Source of the DNA: Pseudomonas tolaasii NCPPB 2192
GTDB lineage: Bacteria > Pseudomonadota > Gammaproteobacteria > Pseudomonadales > Pseudomonadaceae
Length of the DNA stretch: 64,000 nt
Reading direction: 5' to 3'
Assembly: GCF_002813445.1 (NCBI RefSeq)
Contig: NZ_PHHD01000001.1
Span: 4,340,001 to 4,404,000, forward strand
Program-made: the position numbers and the translations under genes
The notes under the pieces: model-generated
What the model saw: only the letters and a program-made list of their open reading frames with translations
Databases searched by the model: none
Told to the model about the DNA's origin: nothing
Part shown: one piece after another, positions 53,401 through 61,498 of the stretch
Layout of the letters: each line of letters begins with the position of its first letter
Numbering within the stretch: position 1 is the first letter of the stretch

Positions 53401-56400
53401 GTGGATGCTACTGGAGCAACTGCCGCTGTCGCCCAACGGCAAGCTGGACCGCAAGGCGCTGCCGAAACCGGATGCGGCGGTGCAGCAAGCCTACGTGGCG
53501 CCACGCAGCGAGCTGGAGCAGCGCATTGCCTCTGTCTGGGCCGATGTGTTGCGGGTGGAGCAGGTCGGTGTAACCGACAACTTCTTTGAGTTGGGCGGCG
53601 ACTCGATCATCTCGATCCAGGTGGTGGGGCGTGCACGGCAGGCGGGGATTCATTTCACCCCCAAAGAGCTGTTCCAGTACCAGACCGTGCAAAGCCTGGC
53701 CGCGGTTGCACGTTTAGGGAGCGCCGGGGAGCAAATCGATCAGCGTTCCGTCACGGGCGTGACGCCGCTGTTGCCGTTCCAGCAGTGGTTCTTTGAGAGT
53801 GCTGTACCCGATGCGCACCACTGGAACCAGTCCGTGCTGCTGCGGCCCGCGCACAATGTTGAGCTGGCAGCGCTTGAGGCATCGCTTCAGGCGCTGGTGC
53901 TTCACCACGATGCCTTGCGCCTGCGTTTCAGTGAGCACAACGGCCAATGGCAGGCGGAACATGCCGGCGATGTGTCGCAAGCGCCGCTGGCCGTGGCTGC
54001 CCACGTGGCTGATGACGTGGAGTTGTTGGCGCTGTGCGAACAGGCCCAACGCAGTTTGAACCTGCACCAGGGCCCGCTGTTGAAGGGCGTGCTCGCTACC
54101 CTGGCGGACGGCAGCCAGCGTGTGCTGCTGGTGATCCATCACCTGGTGGTCGATGGCGTCTCCTGGCGGGTGTTGTTCGAAGACCTGCAAACGGCTCACA
54201 CGCAGGTTTCCCTGGGCCTGCCCGTCACACTGCCGGCCAAAACCAGTGCCTTCAAAACCTGGGCCGAGCGCTTGCAAGGCTATGCCGGTGAGGCCGCCTT
54301 GCACGGGCAACTGCCTTATTGGCAAGCGCAGTTGCAAGGCGCTGCCTCCTCGCTGCCTTGCCACACACCCGACGCCCCTCTGCGTAACCGTGACGCGCGC
54401 ACGGTGCAGACCCGCTTGAGTGTTGAAGCCACCCAGCGTTTGCTGCAACAGGCGCCGGCTGCCTACCGCACCCAGGTCAACGACCTGCTGCTGACCGCCC
54501 TGGCGCGTGTGATCTGCGCCTGGACCGGCCAGCCTTCAACACTGATTCAGCTTGAGGGGCATGGCCGCGAGGCATTGTTCGATGAGATCGACCTGACCCG
54601 CACTGTCGGCTGGTTTACCACCGCGTTTCCCGTGCGTTTGACCCCGCAGGACGATCTCGCCGGTTCGATCAAACAGATCAAGGAACAACTGCGCGCGATT
54701 CCCGACAAAGGTATCGGTTTCGGTGTGCTGCGTTATCTGGGGGACGCATCCACCCAGGCGCTGCTGCGCGACTTGCCGGTGCCGCGCATTACCTTCAACT
54801 ACCTTGGTCAGTTCGACGCCAGTTTTGACGACGGCCAGGGCGCCCTGTTTGCCCCGGCGACGGAAGACCGCGGGCTCGAGCAGAGCCCTTTGGCGCCGCT
54901 CGGCAACTGGCTGACCCTCGATGGCCAGGTGTATGGCGGCCAGTTGAGCATCGCCTGGACCTTCAGCGAGCAGATGTTCGATACGCCTACGCTGCAGCGC
55001 CTGGCGGATGACTACGCAGAACAACTGACCGCGTTGATCGAGCATTGCACCCACAGCGCCCACGTTGGTGTTACCCCGTCGGATTTCCCGCTGGCCAGGC
55101 TCAGCCAGGCGCAACTCGACCAACTGCCGGTCAATGCCCGCTCGATCGAAGACATTTACCCGCTCTCGCCGATGCAGCAGGGCATGCTGTTCCATAGCCT
55201 GCTCGAGCAGGATGCCGGTGACTACATCAACCAGATGCGCCTGCGGGTTCAAGGCCTCGACGTCGAGCGCTTCTGTGCGGCCTGGCAGGCTGCACTGGAC
55301 GCCCATTCCATACTGCGCAGCGGTTTTGTATGGGAGGGTGACTTGCCGCATGCCTTGCAAATCGTTCAGCGCGATGTGCATTTGCCCGTCGAACTGCTCG
55401 ACTGGCAAGGCCATGAAGACCTTTCCGAGCGCCTCGATCAACTGGCGGACGACGAGCGTCGACGCGGCTTCGACCTGGCCCGTGCGCCGTTGTTGCGCCT
55501 GCGGCTGGTACGAACCGGCGCCGGGGAACATGAGCTGATTTATACCCATCACCATATCCTGATGGATGGCTGGAGCAACTCGCAGCTGCTGGGCGAAGTC
55601 CTGCAGCGCTACAGCGGGCAGGCGATCGAGTCTGTCGGCCGCTACCGCGATTACATCGACTGGCTGCAACGTCAGGATGCCGGCGCAGCGCAAGGCTATT
55701 GGCAGGCGCAGTTGGCAACGCTGCAGGCCCCCACCCATCTGGCACAAAGCCTGGCCGGGGCTGTGCAGCCGATGGATGTGCAGGGCTACGAACAACAGGT
55801 TCATGTGGTCGGCGCCGAGCAGGTTCGGCATCTGGCCCGGTTCGCGCGGGAACAGAAAGTCACCCTCAACACGATGCTCCAGGCCGCCTGGCTGCTGGTG
55901 CTGCAACGCTACACCGGCCAGCCGACGGTGGCTTTTGGCGCGACGGTGGCGGGGCGTCCGACGGAGCTTGCCGGGGCGCTGCAGCAGATCGGTTTGTTTA
56001 TCAATACCCTGCCGGTCATTGCGCGCCCCGACCCACAGTTGTCGGTGGCCGATTGGCTGCAACAGGTTCAAGACATCAATCTGGGCCTGCGCGAGTATGA
56101 GCACACCCCCTTGTTCGATATCCAGCGCTGGGCCGGGCAGGGCGGCGAGGCGTTGTTCGACAGCCTGCTGGTCTTTGAAAACTACCCGGTTTCCGAGGCG
56201 TTGCAGCGCGGCGCGCCGGACGGCTTGAGTTTTGGCGCGGTTGCCAGCCGTGAGCAGACCAACTACGCGCTGACCCTGGGCTGCAACCTGGGCGAAGAGC
56301 TGGAGCTGCATTACAGCTTCATGTGCAAGCACTTCAGCGCTGCACAGGTGCGTCGCTTGCACGCTCAATTAGAGGGGCTGCTTGATCAACTGGGTCGCGC

Positions 56401-59400
56401 ACCGCAAACGCGCCTGGGGGATTTGTCGCTGTTGTCCCCGCAGGACAGCGCCGAGCTGTACGCGAGCAACCAGCCGGCTCCGGCCCGTGACGTGCGATAT
56501 GTGCATGAACGTATCAGCGCTCAGGCAGAGCGGCGCCCACAGGCGCCCGCCGTGTTGTTCGATGACCATGTAACGAACTTCGCCGAGCTGCACAGCCAGT
56601 CGAACCGCCTGGCGCAGTACCTGGTGGCCCAGGGCGTCCGGCCGGAAGTGCGGGTGGGCGTTGCCCTGTCGCGCGGGCCGCAGATGCTGGTGGCGTTGCT
56701 GGCCGTGCTCAAGGCGGGCGGTGCCTACGTGCCGCTGGACGCAAGCTACCCGCGCGAGCGCCTGGCTTATCTGATGGACGATTCCGGAATCGGCCTGCTG
56801 CTGACCGATTCGCGCCTGCGTGGGCAACTGCCGCTGCCGACGGGGCTGTTGGCGCTTGAACTCGATACCCTCGACCTCGCCGATTGGCCCGATAGCGCTC
56901 CGAGCGTGCGTGTGCATGACGAAAGCCTGGCCTACGTGATTTACACCTCTGGCTCTACGGGCCAGCCCAAAGGTGTTTGCGTAGCCCACGGCCCGCTGGC
57001 GATGCACTGCGAGGCCATCGGCCAGCGTTATGCGATGACCGAAGACGATTGCGAGCTGCATTTCATGTCATTTGCGTTTGACGGCGCTCATGAACGCTGG
57101 CTGACCGCCTTGACTCACGGCAGCCGCCTGGCAGTGCGCGATGACAGCTTGTGGAGCCCTGAGCAAACCTATGCGGCGATGCATCGCTATGGCGTCAGCG
57201 TCGTGGCGTTCCCGCCTGCTTATTTATTGCAATTGGCCGAGCACGCCGAGCTCCACGGCAACCCTCCACCGGTGCGCATTTATTGCTTTGGCGGCGACGC
57301 GGTGCCCAATGACAGCTTCGAGCGCGTGCGCGATGCGCTCAAGCCTGAGCACATCATCAATGGTTATGGTCCGACCGAGACGGTGGTGACCCCGCTGATC
57401 TGGAAGGCCGACGCCCTTGCCCGTTGCGGCGCGGCCTATGCGCCGATCGGCAGCCGCATCGGCAACCGCAGTGCCTGGGTATTGAGTGCTGACCTGGACG
57501 TGCTGCCGCACAGTGTCGCCGGTGAGTTGTTCCTGGGCGGTGAAGGCCTGGCGCGGGGGTATCTGGATCGCCCGGGCATGACCGCTGAACGCTTTGTGCC
57601 CGACCCCTTTGGCGTGCCCGGTGGCCGTCTGTATCGCAGCGGTGACCGTGTGCGCCGCCGCGAGGATGGCATTTTCGATTACCAGGGGCGCGTAGACCAC
57701 CAGGTGAAAATTCGCGGCTTCCGAGTCGAGCTGGGTGAAGTTGAAGCGCGGCTGCTGGAGCAGGCGTCGGTGCGGGATGCCGCGGTTGTGGCGCATGCCG
57801 GTCCGGGTGGTCAGCAGTTGGTCGGATACGTGGTGCCGATGCAACAGGATGAGGCGTTGCTGCCGTGGTGCGATGCCCTCAAGGCCGAGCTCAAGCGCAG
57901 CCTGCCGGATTACATGGTGCCCACCCACCTGTTGGCGTTGGAGCGCATGCCGTTGACGCCCAATGGCAAGCTGGACCGCAAGGCTCTGCCCAAACCGGAT
58001 GTCAGCACGTTGCAGCAGCATTATGTGGCCCCGGTGTCGGCGCTGGAGCAGCAGGTTGCGGCGATCTGGGCAGAGGTGTTGCGCCTGGAACGTGTCGGGC
58101 TGAGCGACCACTTCTTCGAACTGGGCGGCCATTCCTTGCTGGCCACGCAGGTGATTTCCCGGGTGCGCCATGCATTGGGGATCGCGCTGCCGCTCAAGGC
58201 GCTGTTTGAACACAGTACCTTGCAGGCCTTTGTGCAGTGCCTTGGCCCGGTCGCCGGGGAGGCGCGCGAAACCGCGATGGCGGCCGTCGATCGCAGCCAG
58301 CCCCTGGCCTTGTCCTATGCCCAGGAACGCCAATGGTTCCTCTGGCAACTGGACCCGCAGGGCAGCGCCTATCACATTCCGACCGCATTGCGTTTGCGCG
58401 GCCCGCTGGACCTCTCGGCGCTGCACTACAGTTTTGACCGGCTGATCGAGCGGCACGAGAGCCTGCGCACGCACTTCACTCAGGTCGATGGCCGGGTGAT
58501 TCAAGTCGTCGGGGCGCCGGTAAGCCTGGACATTGCGGTGGAGGACGCCAGCGGTGCGGACGATGCCTTCCTGCGTGCCCGTATCGACGCGGCACTCGCC
58601 GAGCCGTTCGACTTGCGCCAGGGCCCGCTGTTGCGCGCCAGCCTGTTGCGGCTGTCGGCGCAAGAACACGTGCTGGTTCTGGCGCAACATCACATCGTCT
58701 CCGATGGCTGGTCGATGCAGGTGATGGTTGACGAGCTGGTGGAACTGTACGCCGCCCGGGTTCAATCACTGCCCGCAGAGTTGCCGGCGTTGCCGATTCA
58801 ATACGCTGACTACGCCCAATGGCAGCGCGACTGGATGGACGCGGGGGAGCGCGAGCGACAGTTGGCCTATTGGCTGGCGAACCTGGGTGGTGAGCCTTCG
58901 GCGCTTGAGTTGCCGCTGGACCGCCCGCGTCCGGCGGTGCAAAGCCATCGTGGTGCGCGCCTGGATATCGCCTTGCCGGCGGCGTTGGCGACGTCGCTGC
59001 AAGCCCTGGCGCGGCAACAGGGTGTGACGCTGTTTATGCTGTTGTTGGCCTCTTTCCAGATACTGCTGCATCGCTACAGTGCCCAACGCGATATCCGCGT
59101 CGGCGTGCCGGTTGCCAACCGCCACCGCAGCGAGACCGAACGGCTGATCGGCTTCTTCGTCAATACCCAGGTATTGAAGGCCGAGCTCGACCCCCAGACG
59201 GGCTTTGATCAACTGCTGCAACAGGTCAAGCAACAGGCACTCGCGGCGCAGGAACATCAGGACTTGCCGTTCGAGCAACTGGTTGAAGCCTTGGCGCCGG
59301 CCCGCGACCTGAGCCGCAGCCCGTTATTTCAGGTGCTGTTCAACCACCAGACCGCTGCCCGGCGTGACGCCAGTGCCCGACAGGTCTGCGGCCTCAGTTT

Positions 59401-61498
59401 TGAAGGCGTTGACTGGGACACCCATACCGCGCAGTTCGATCTGGCCCTGGAAACCTACGAAAGCGCGGAGCAACTGCACGCGTCGCTGACCTATGCCACC
59501 GACCTGTTCGACGCCGCCACCGTCGAACGCATGGCCCGGCATTGGCGGGCCCTGTTGCAAGGCCTGGTCGAGCAGCCGCGCTGCCGTGTCGGTGAACTGC
59601 CGATGCTGGCAGACCAGGAGCGCCTGGCCACGTTGGCGCAATGGAACGGCCAGCCGGCGACGTTTGCACAAACCGCCGTGCTTCACCGTTTGATCGAAGC
59701 CCAGGCCGCGCAGGTGCCTGATGCGGTGGCCCTGGTGCTGGGCGATCAGCAACTGAGCTACGGTGAACTCAACCGTCAAGCCAACCGCGTGGCCCATGCC
59801 TTGATCGCCGAGGGGGTCGGCCCGGAAGTGCTGGTGGGCATTGCGGTAGAGCGCTCGTTCGACATGCTGGTGGGCCTGCTGGCGATTCTCAAGGCCGGCG
59901 GCGCCTATGTGCCGCTGGACCCGGCGTACCCTGCCGACCGCCTGCACTACATGATCGAAGACAGCGGCCTGAAGCTGTTGTTGACCCAATGGCCACAGCC
60001 GACGCCGGCCGGGGTGCGCAACCTGTCTATTCAGGGCGACCACCCGGCGATCGAGCACAACCCTCAGGTCGATGTGGGGCCGGACAACCTGGCCTACGTG
60101 ATTTACACCTCCGGCTCCACGGGCAAACCCAAAGGCACCTTGTTGCCTCACCGTAACGTGTTGCGCCTGTTCGATGCGACCCGGGGCGAATTCAACTTCG
60201 GCCCGCAAGACTGCTGGACGCTGTTTCACTCCTACGCGTTCGACTTTTCGGTGTGGGAGATCTTCGGGGCGCTGCTGCACGGTGGCCGCCTGGTGATTGT
60301 GCCGCAGGAGGTCAGCCGTTCACCGCAGGCGTTCTTCGAATTGCTGTGTGCCGAGCATGTCACCGTGTTGAATCAGACACCGTCGGCGTTCAAGCAGTTG
60401 ATGCAGGTGGCGTGTGCGGATGAGGCTTCGCGCACGACGTCGCTGCGTTACGTGGTCTTCGGCGGCGAGGCCCTGGAGGTCAACAGCCTGCGCCCGTGGT
60501 TCGAGCGCTTTGGTGATTCGACGCCGCAATTGGTCAACATGTACGGCATTACCGAAACCACGGTTCACGTGACGTATCGCCCGCTGTCGCTGGCCGACCT
60601 GAACAATGGTGCATCGAGCCCGCTGGGCGCGGCGATTGCGGACTTGTCCTGGTACGTGCTGGATGCCGATCTCCACCCGGTACCCAAAGGCTGCATCGGC
60701 GAGTTGTATGTCGGACGTGCCGGGCTGGCGCGCGGGTATCTGAACCGCGCCGACCTCACCAGTACACGCTTCGTGGCGGACCCGTTCAGCCGTGACGGCG
60801 GGCGGCTGTACCGGACGGGTGACCTGGCGCGCTACTGCGCCAATGGCGTCATCGAGTACGCAGGTCGTATCGACCACCAGGTAAAAATCCGCGGCTACCG
60901 GATTGAACTGGGCGAAATCGAAGCGCGCCTGCAAGGCTTGCCGTCGGTGCGCGAAGCGGTGGTGTTGGCCACCGAGGGGCCTGGCGGCACGCAACTCGTT
61001 GGTTATCTGGTGGCCTCTGCGCCCGTGGACGATGAGGCCGCGTGGCGCGAAAGCCTGCGCGCAAGCCTCAAGGCGCACCTGCCTGATTACATGGTGCCCG
61101 CGCACTTGCTGCTGCTGGCGCACATGCCGCTGACCGCCAACGGCAAGCTGGACCGCAAGGCCCTGCCGCAGCCGGATGCACGTGTGTTGCAACAGGCCTT
61201 CGTGGCGCCGCAAAGCGAGCTTGAGTGCAAGGTGGCCGCGATCTGGGCCGATGTCTTGAAGCTGGAACAGGTCGGCATGACCGACCATTTCTTTGAACTG
61301 GGAGGTCACTCCCTGCTGGTGATAAATATTGTGTCGCGTATTCAACTAGAACTGGGCATGACCCTGGTCCCGCAACTGTTGTTCCAGTACCCGGTATTGG
61401 GCGATCTGGTGGTGCAATTGCAAAACAGCGGCGAACAGGTCAGCGCCTCGAAGCTCAGCTTGCTGGAAGACCTGCTAGACGAAATGGAGGGCGTGTAA
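50480..61498 (+). CDS. pvdJ: Pyoverdine side-chain NRPS, three modules (PvdJ-position), 3672 aa
   Basis: Three modules read C-A-T-E, C-A-T and C-A-T, with thiolation serines at residues 1042, 2552 and 3611. Pocket codes by eye are DVWHVSLI (Ser), DGEACGGV (basic; probably a hydroxyornithine derivative) and DFWNVGMV (Thr). It therefore adds D-Ser, a hydroxamate-type or other basic residue and Thr. Its start lies 12 bases after the first synthetase, with a GAGG ribosome site, so the genes are co-transcribed. The N-terminal docking region (MQQLIESVGALSPEKRKALA) differs from those of the flanking synthetases. The symbol follows gene order and is less certain than the family call. There is no thioesterase. 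Confidence 0.85.
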   Translation: MQQLIESVGALSPEKRKALAILLSQKGINLYGIAPIFRRAAGEPLRLSYAQERQWFLWQLEPDSAAYHIPTALRLRGQLDRSALQRSFDALVVRHETLRTGFVREQEQLLQVVHEPFSLPIAVKAVPADGAGAGLDAWLKAAIEQEISEVFDLMQGPLVRATLLQVAEDDHVLVLVQHHIVSDGASMQVMVEELIEVYAGCCRGEVSVPAALPIQYADYAQWQRSWMDAGERERQLAYWVEQLGGEQPVLELPLDHPRPAVQSYRGARLDVPVPAALGKALQALARREGATLYMLLLASFQTLLHRYSGQRDVRVGVPIANRNRAETERLIGFFVNTQVLHARIDSRSTFRDLLQQVKTVALGAQEHQDLPFEQLVEALAPARSLSRSPLFQVMFNHQTAARSSEQVLQLPGLSVESMAWDSRTAQFDLTMDTHESADGVHASLTYATDLFEPGRIERMAQHWLALLQGIVDAPDRAVGELALLSAAEQQMILQDWNSTSETYPLDASVQQLIETQVLKAPGAQALAFGDVSLSYSELNTRANQLAHQLIAHGVGPDVLVGIAVERSIEMVVGLLAILKAGGAYVPFDPEYPQERLQYMIEDSGIGLLLTQQALVSQLPVPQGLQTLVLDQLNNTGFSSENPNIPVTGENLAYVIYTSGSTGKPKGAGNRHSALTNRLCWMQQAYQLGASDTVLQKTPFSFDVSVWEFFWPLITGARLVVAAPGDHRDPARLVELINREQVSTLHFVPSMLQAFLQDTGVAQCTSLTRIVCSGEALPADAQQQVFAKLPQANLYNLYGPTEAAIDVTHWTCVEEGRDSVPIGRPIANLACYILDDNLEPAPVGVLGELYLGGEGLARGYHRRPSLTAERFAVSPFGHGERLYRTGDLARYRADGVIEYAGRIDHQVKLRGLRIELGEIEARLLEHEVVRETAVTVIDGKHLLAYVVLAETRDNWRETLSAYLQQSLPDYMVPNQWMLLEQLPLSPNGKLDRKALPKPDAAVQQAYVAPRSELEQRIASVWADVLRVEQVGVTDNFFELGGDSIISIQVVGRARQAGIHFTPKELFQYQTVQSLAAVARLGSAGEQIDQRSVTGVTPLLPFQQWFFESAVPDAHHWNQSVLLRPAHNVELAALEASLQALVLHHDALRLRFSEHNGQWQAEHAGDVSQAPLAVAAHVADDVELLALCEQAQRSLNLHQGPLLKGVLATLADGSQRVLLVIHHLVVDGVSWRVLFEDLQTAHTQVSLGLPVTLPAKTSAFKTWAERLQGYAGEAALHGQLPYWQAQLQGAASSLPCHTPDAPLRNRDARTVQTRLSVEATQRLLQQAPAAYRTQVNDLLLTALARVICAWTGQPSTLIQLEGHGREALFDEIDLTRTVGWFTTAFPVRLTPQDDLAGSIKQIKEQLRAIPDKGIGFGVLRYLGDASTQALLRDLPVPRITFNYLGQFDASFDDGQGALFAPATEDRGLEQSPLAPLGNWLTLDGQVYGGQLSIAWTFSEQMFDTPTLQRLADDYAEQLTALIEHCTHSAHVGVTPSDFPLARLSQAQLDQLPVNARSIEDIYPLSPMQQGMLFHSLLEQDAGDYINQMRLRVQGLDVERFCAAWQAALDAHSILRSGFVWEGDLPHALQIVQRDVHLPVELLDWQGHEDLSERLDQLADDERRRGFDLARAPLLRLRLVRTGAGEHELIYTHHHILMDGWSNSQLLGEVLQRYSGQAIESVGRYRDYIDWLQRQDAGAAQGYWQAQLATLQAPTHLAQSLAGAVQPMDVQGYEQQVHVVGAEQVRHLARFAREQKVTLNTMLQAAWLLVLQRYTGQPTVAFGATVAGRPTELAGALQQIGLFINTLPVIARPDPQLSVADWLQQVQDINLGLREYEHTPLFDIQRWAGQGGEALFDSLLVFENYPVSEALQRGAPDGLSFGAVASREQTNYALTLGCNLGEELELHYSFMCKHFSAAQVRRLHAQLEGLLDQLGRAPQTRLGDLSLLSPQDSAELYASNQPAPARDVRYVHERISAQAERRPQAPAVLFDDHVTNFAELHSQSNRLAQYLVAQGVRPEVRVGVALSRGPQMLVALLAVLKAGGAYVPLDASYPRERLAYLMDDSGIGLLLTDSRLRGQLPLPTGLLALELDTLDLADWPDSAPSVRVHDESLAYVIYTSGSTGQPKGVCVAHGPLAMHCEAIGQRYAMTEDDCELHFMSFAFDGAHERWLTALTHGSRLAVRDDSLWSPEQTYAAMHRYGVSVVAFPPAYLLQLAEHAELHGNPPPVRIYCFGGDAVPNDSFERVRDALKPEHIINGYGPTETVVTPLIWKADALARCGAAYAPIGSRIGNRSAWVLSADLDVLPHSVAGELFLGGEGLARGYLDRPGMTAERFVPDPFGVPGGRLYRSGDRVRRREDGIFDYQGRVDHQVKIRGFRVELGEVEARLLEQASVRDAAVVAHAGPGGQQLVGYVVPMQQDEALLPWCDALKAELKRSLPDYMVPTHLLALERMPLTPNGKLDRKALPKPDVSTLQQHYVAPVSALEQQVAAIWAEVLRLERVGLSDHFFELGGHSLLATQVISRVRHALGIALPLKALFEHSTLQAFVQCLGPVAGEARETAMAAVDRSQPLALSYAQERQWFLWQLDPQGSAYHIPTALRLRGPLDLSALHYSFDRLIERHESLRTHFTQVDGRVIQVVGAPVSLDIAVEDASGADDAFLRARIDAALAEPFDLRQGPLLRASLLRLSAQEHVLVLAQHHIVSDGWSMQVMVDELVELYAARVQSLPAELPALPIQYADYAQWQRDWMDAGERERQLAYWLANLGGEPSALELPLDRPRPAVQSHRGARLDIALPAALATSLQALARQQGVTLFMLLLASFQILLHRYSAQRDIRVGVPVANRHRSETERLIGFFVNTQVLKAELDPQTGFDQLLQQVKQQALAAQEHQDLPFEQLVEALAPARDLSRSPLFQVLFNHQTAARRDASARQVCGLSFEGVDWDTHTAQFDLALETYESAEQLHASLTYATDLFDAATVERMARHWRALLQGLVEQPRCRVGELPMLADQERLATLAQWNGQPATFAQTAVLHRLIEAQAAQVPDAVALVLGDQQLSYGELNRQANRVAHALIAEGVGPEVLVGIAVERSFDMLVGLLAILKAGGAYVPLDPAYPADRLHYMIEDSGLKLLLTQWPQPTPAGVRNLSIQGDHPAIEHNPQVDVGPDNLAYVIYTSGSTGKPKGTLLPHRNVLRLFDATRGEFNFGPQDCWTLFHSYAFDFSVWEIFGALLHGGRLVIVPQEVSRSPQAFFELLCAEHVTVLNQTPSAFKQLMQVACADEASRTTSLRYVVFGGEALEVNSLRPWFERFGDSTPQLVNMYGITETTVHVTYRPLSLADLNNGASSPLGAAIADLSWYVLDADLHPVPKGCIGELYVGRAGLARGYLNRADLTSTRFVADPFSRDGGRLYRTGDLARYCANGVIEYAGRIDHQVKIRGYRIELGEIEARLQGLPSVREAVVLATEGPGGTQLVGYLVASAPVDDEAAWRESLRASLKAHLPDYMVPAHLLLLAHMPLTANGKLDRKALPQPDARVLQQAFVAPQSELECKVAAIWADVLKLEQVGMTDHFFELGGHSLLVINIVSRIQLELGMTLVPQLLFQYPVLGDLVVQLQNSGEQVSASKLSLLEDLLDEMEGV
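50600..55090 (+). other. NRPS module 6: C-A(Ser)-T-E, predicted D-Ser
   Basis: The condensation domain has HHIVSDG from 51011. The adenylation domain (about 52070-53470) has code DVWHVSLI. The thiolation serine codon is at 53603 in GGDS, and the epimerase has HHLVVDG from 54137. The adenylation domain is a mosaic of module 4-like and module 3-like DNA. Confidence 0.82.
52001..52997 (+). repeat. Near-1-kb block identical to 44126-45122 (module 6 copy)
   Basis: This is the partner of the block in module 4, identical by eye over the whole length. Immediately after 52997 the sequence follows module 3 (near 41970-42180) more closely than module 4, then reverts to module 4-like sequence after about 53220. 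Confidence 0.88.
55130..58230 (+). other. NRPS module 7: C-A(basic, probably hydroxyornithine type)-T
   Basis: The D-accepting-type condensation domain has HHILMDG from 55550. The adenylation domain (about 56560-57990) has pocket code DGEACGGV: the D-G-E start is shared with the lysine domain, but the remaining positions differ. The thiolation serine codon is at 58133. A formyl- or acetyl-hydroxyornithine is expected in this position of a pyoverdine; Orn or Arg are alternatives. Confidence 0.62.
58290..61498 (+). other. NRPS module 8: C-A(Thr)-T
   Basis: The condensation domain has HHIVSDG from 58688. The adenylation domain (about 59740-61160) has code DFWNVGMV. The thiolation serine codon is at 61310 in GGHS. 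The protein ends about 60 residues later. Confidence 0.82.
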
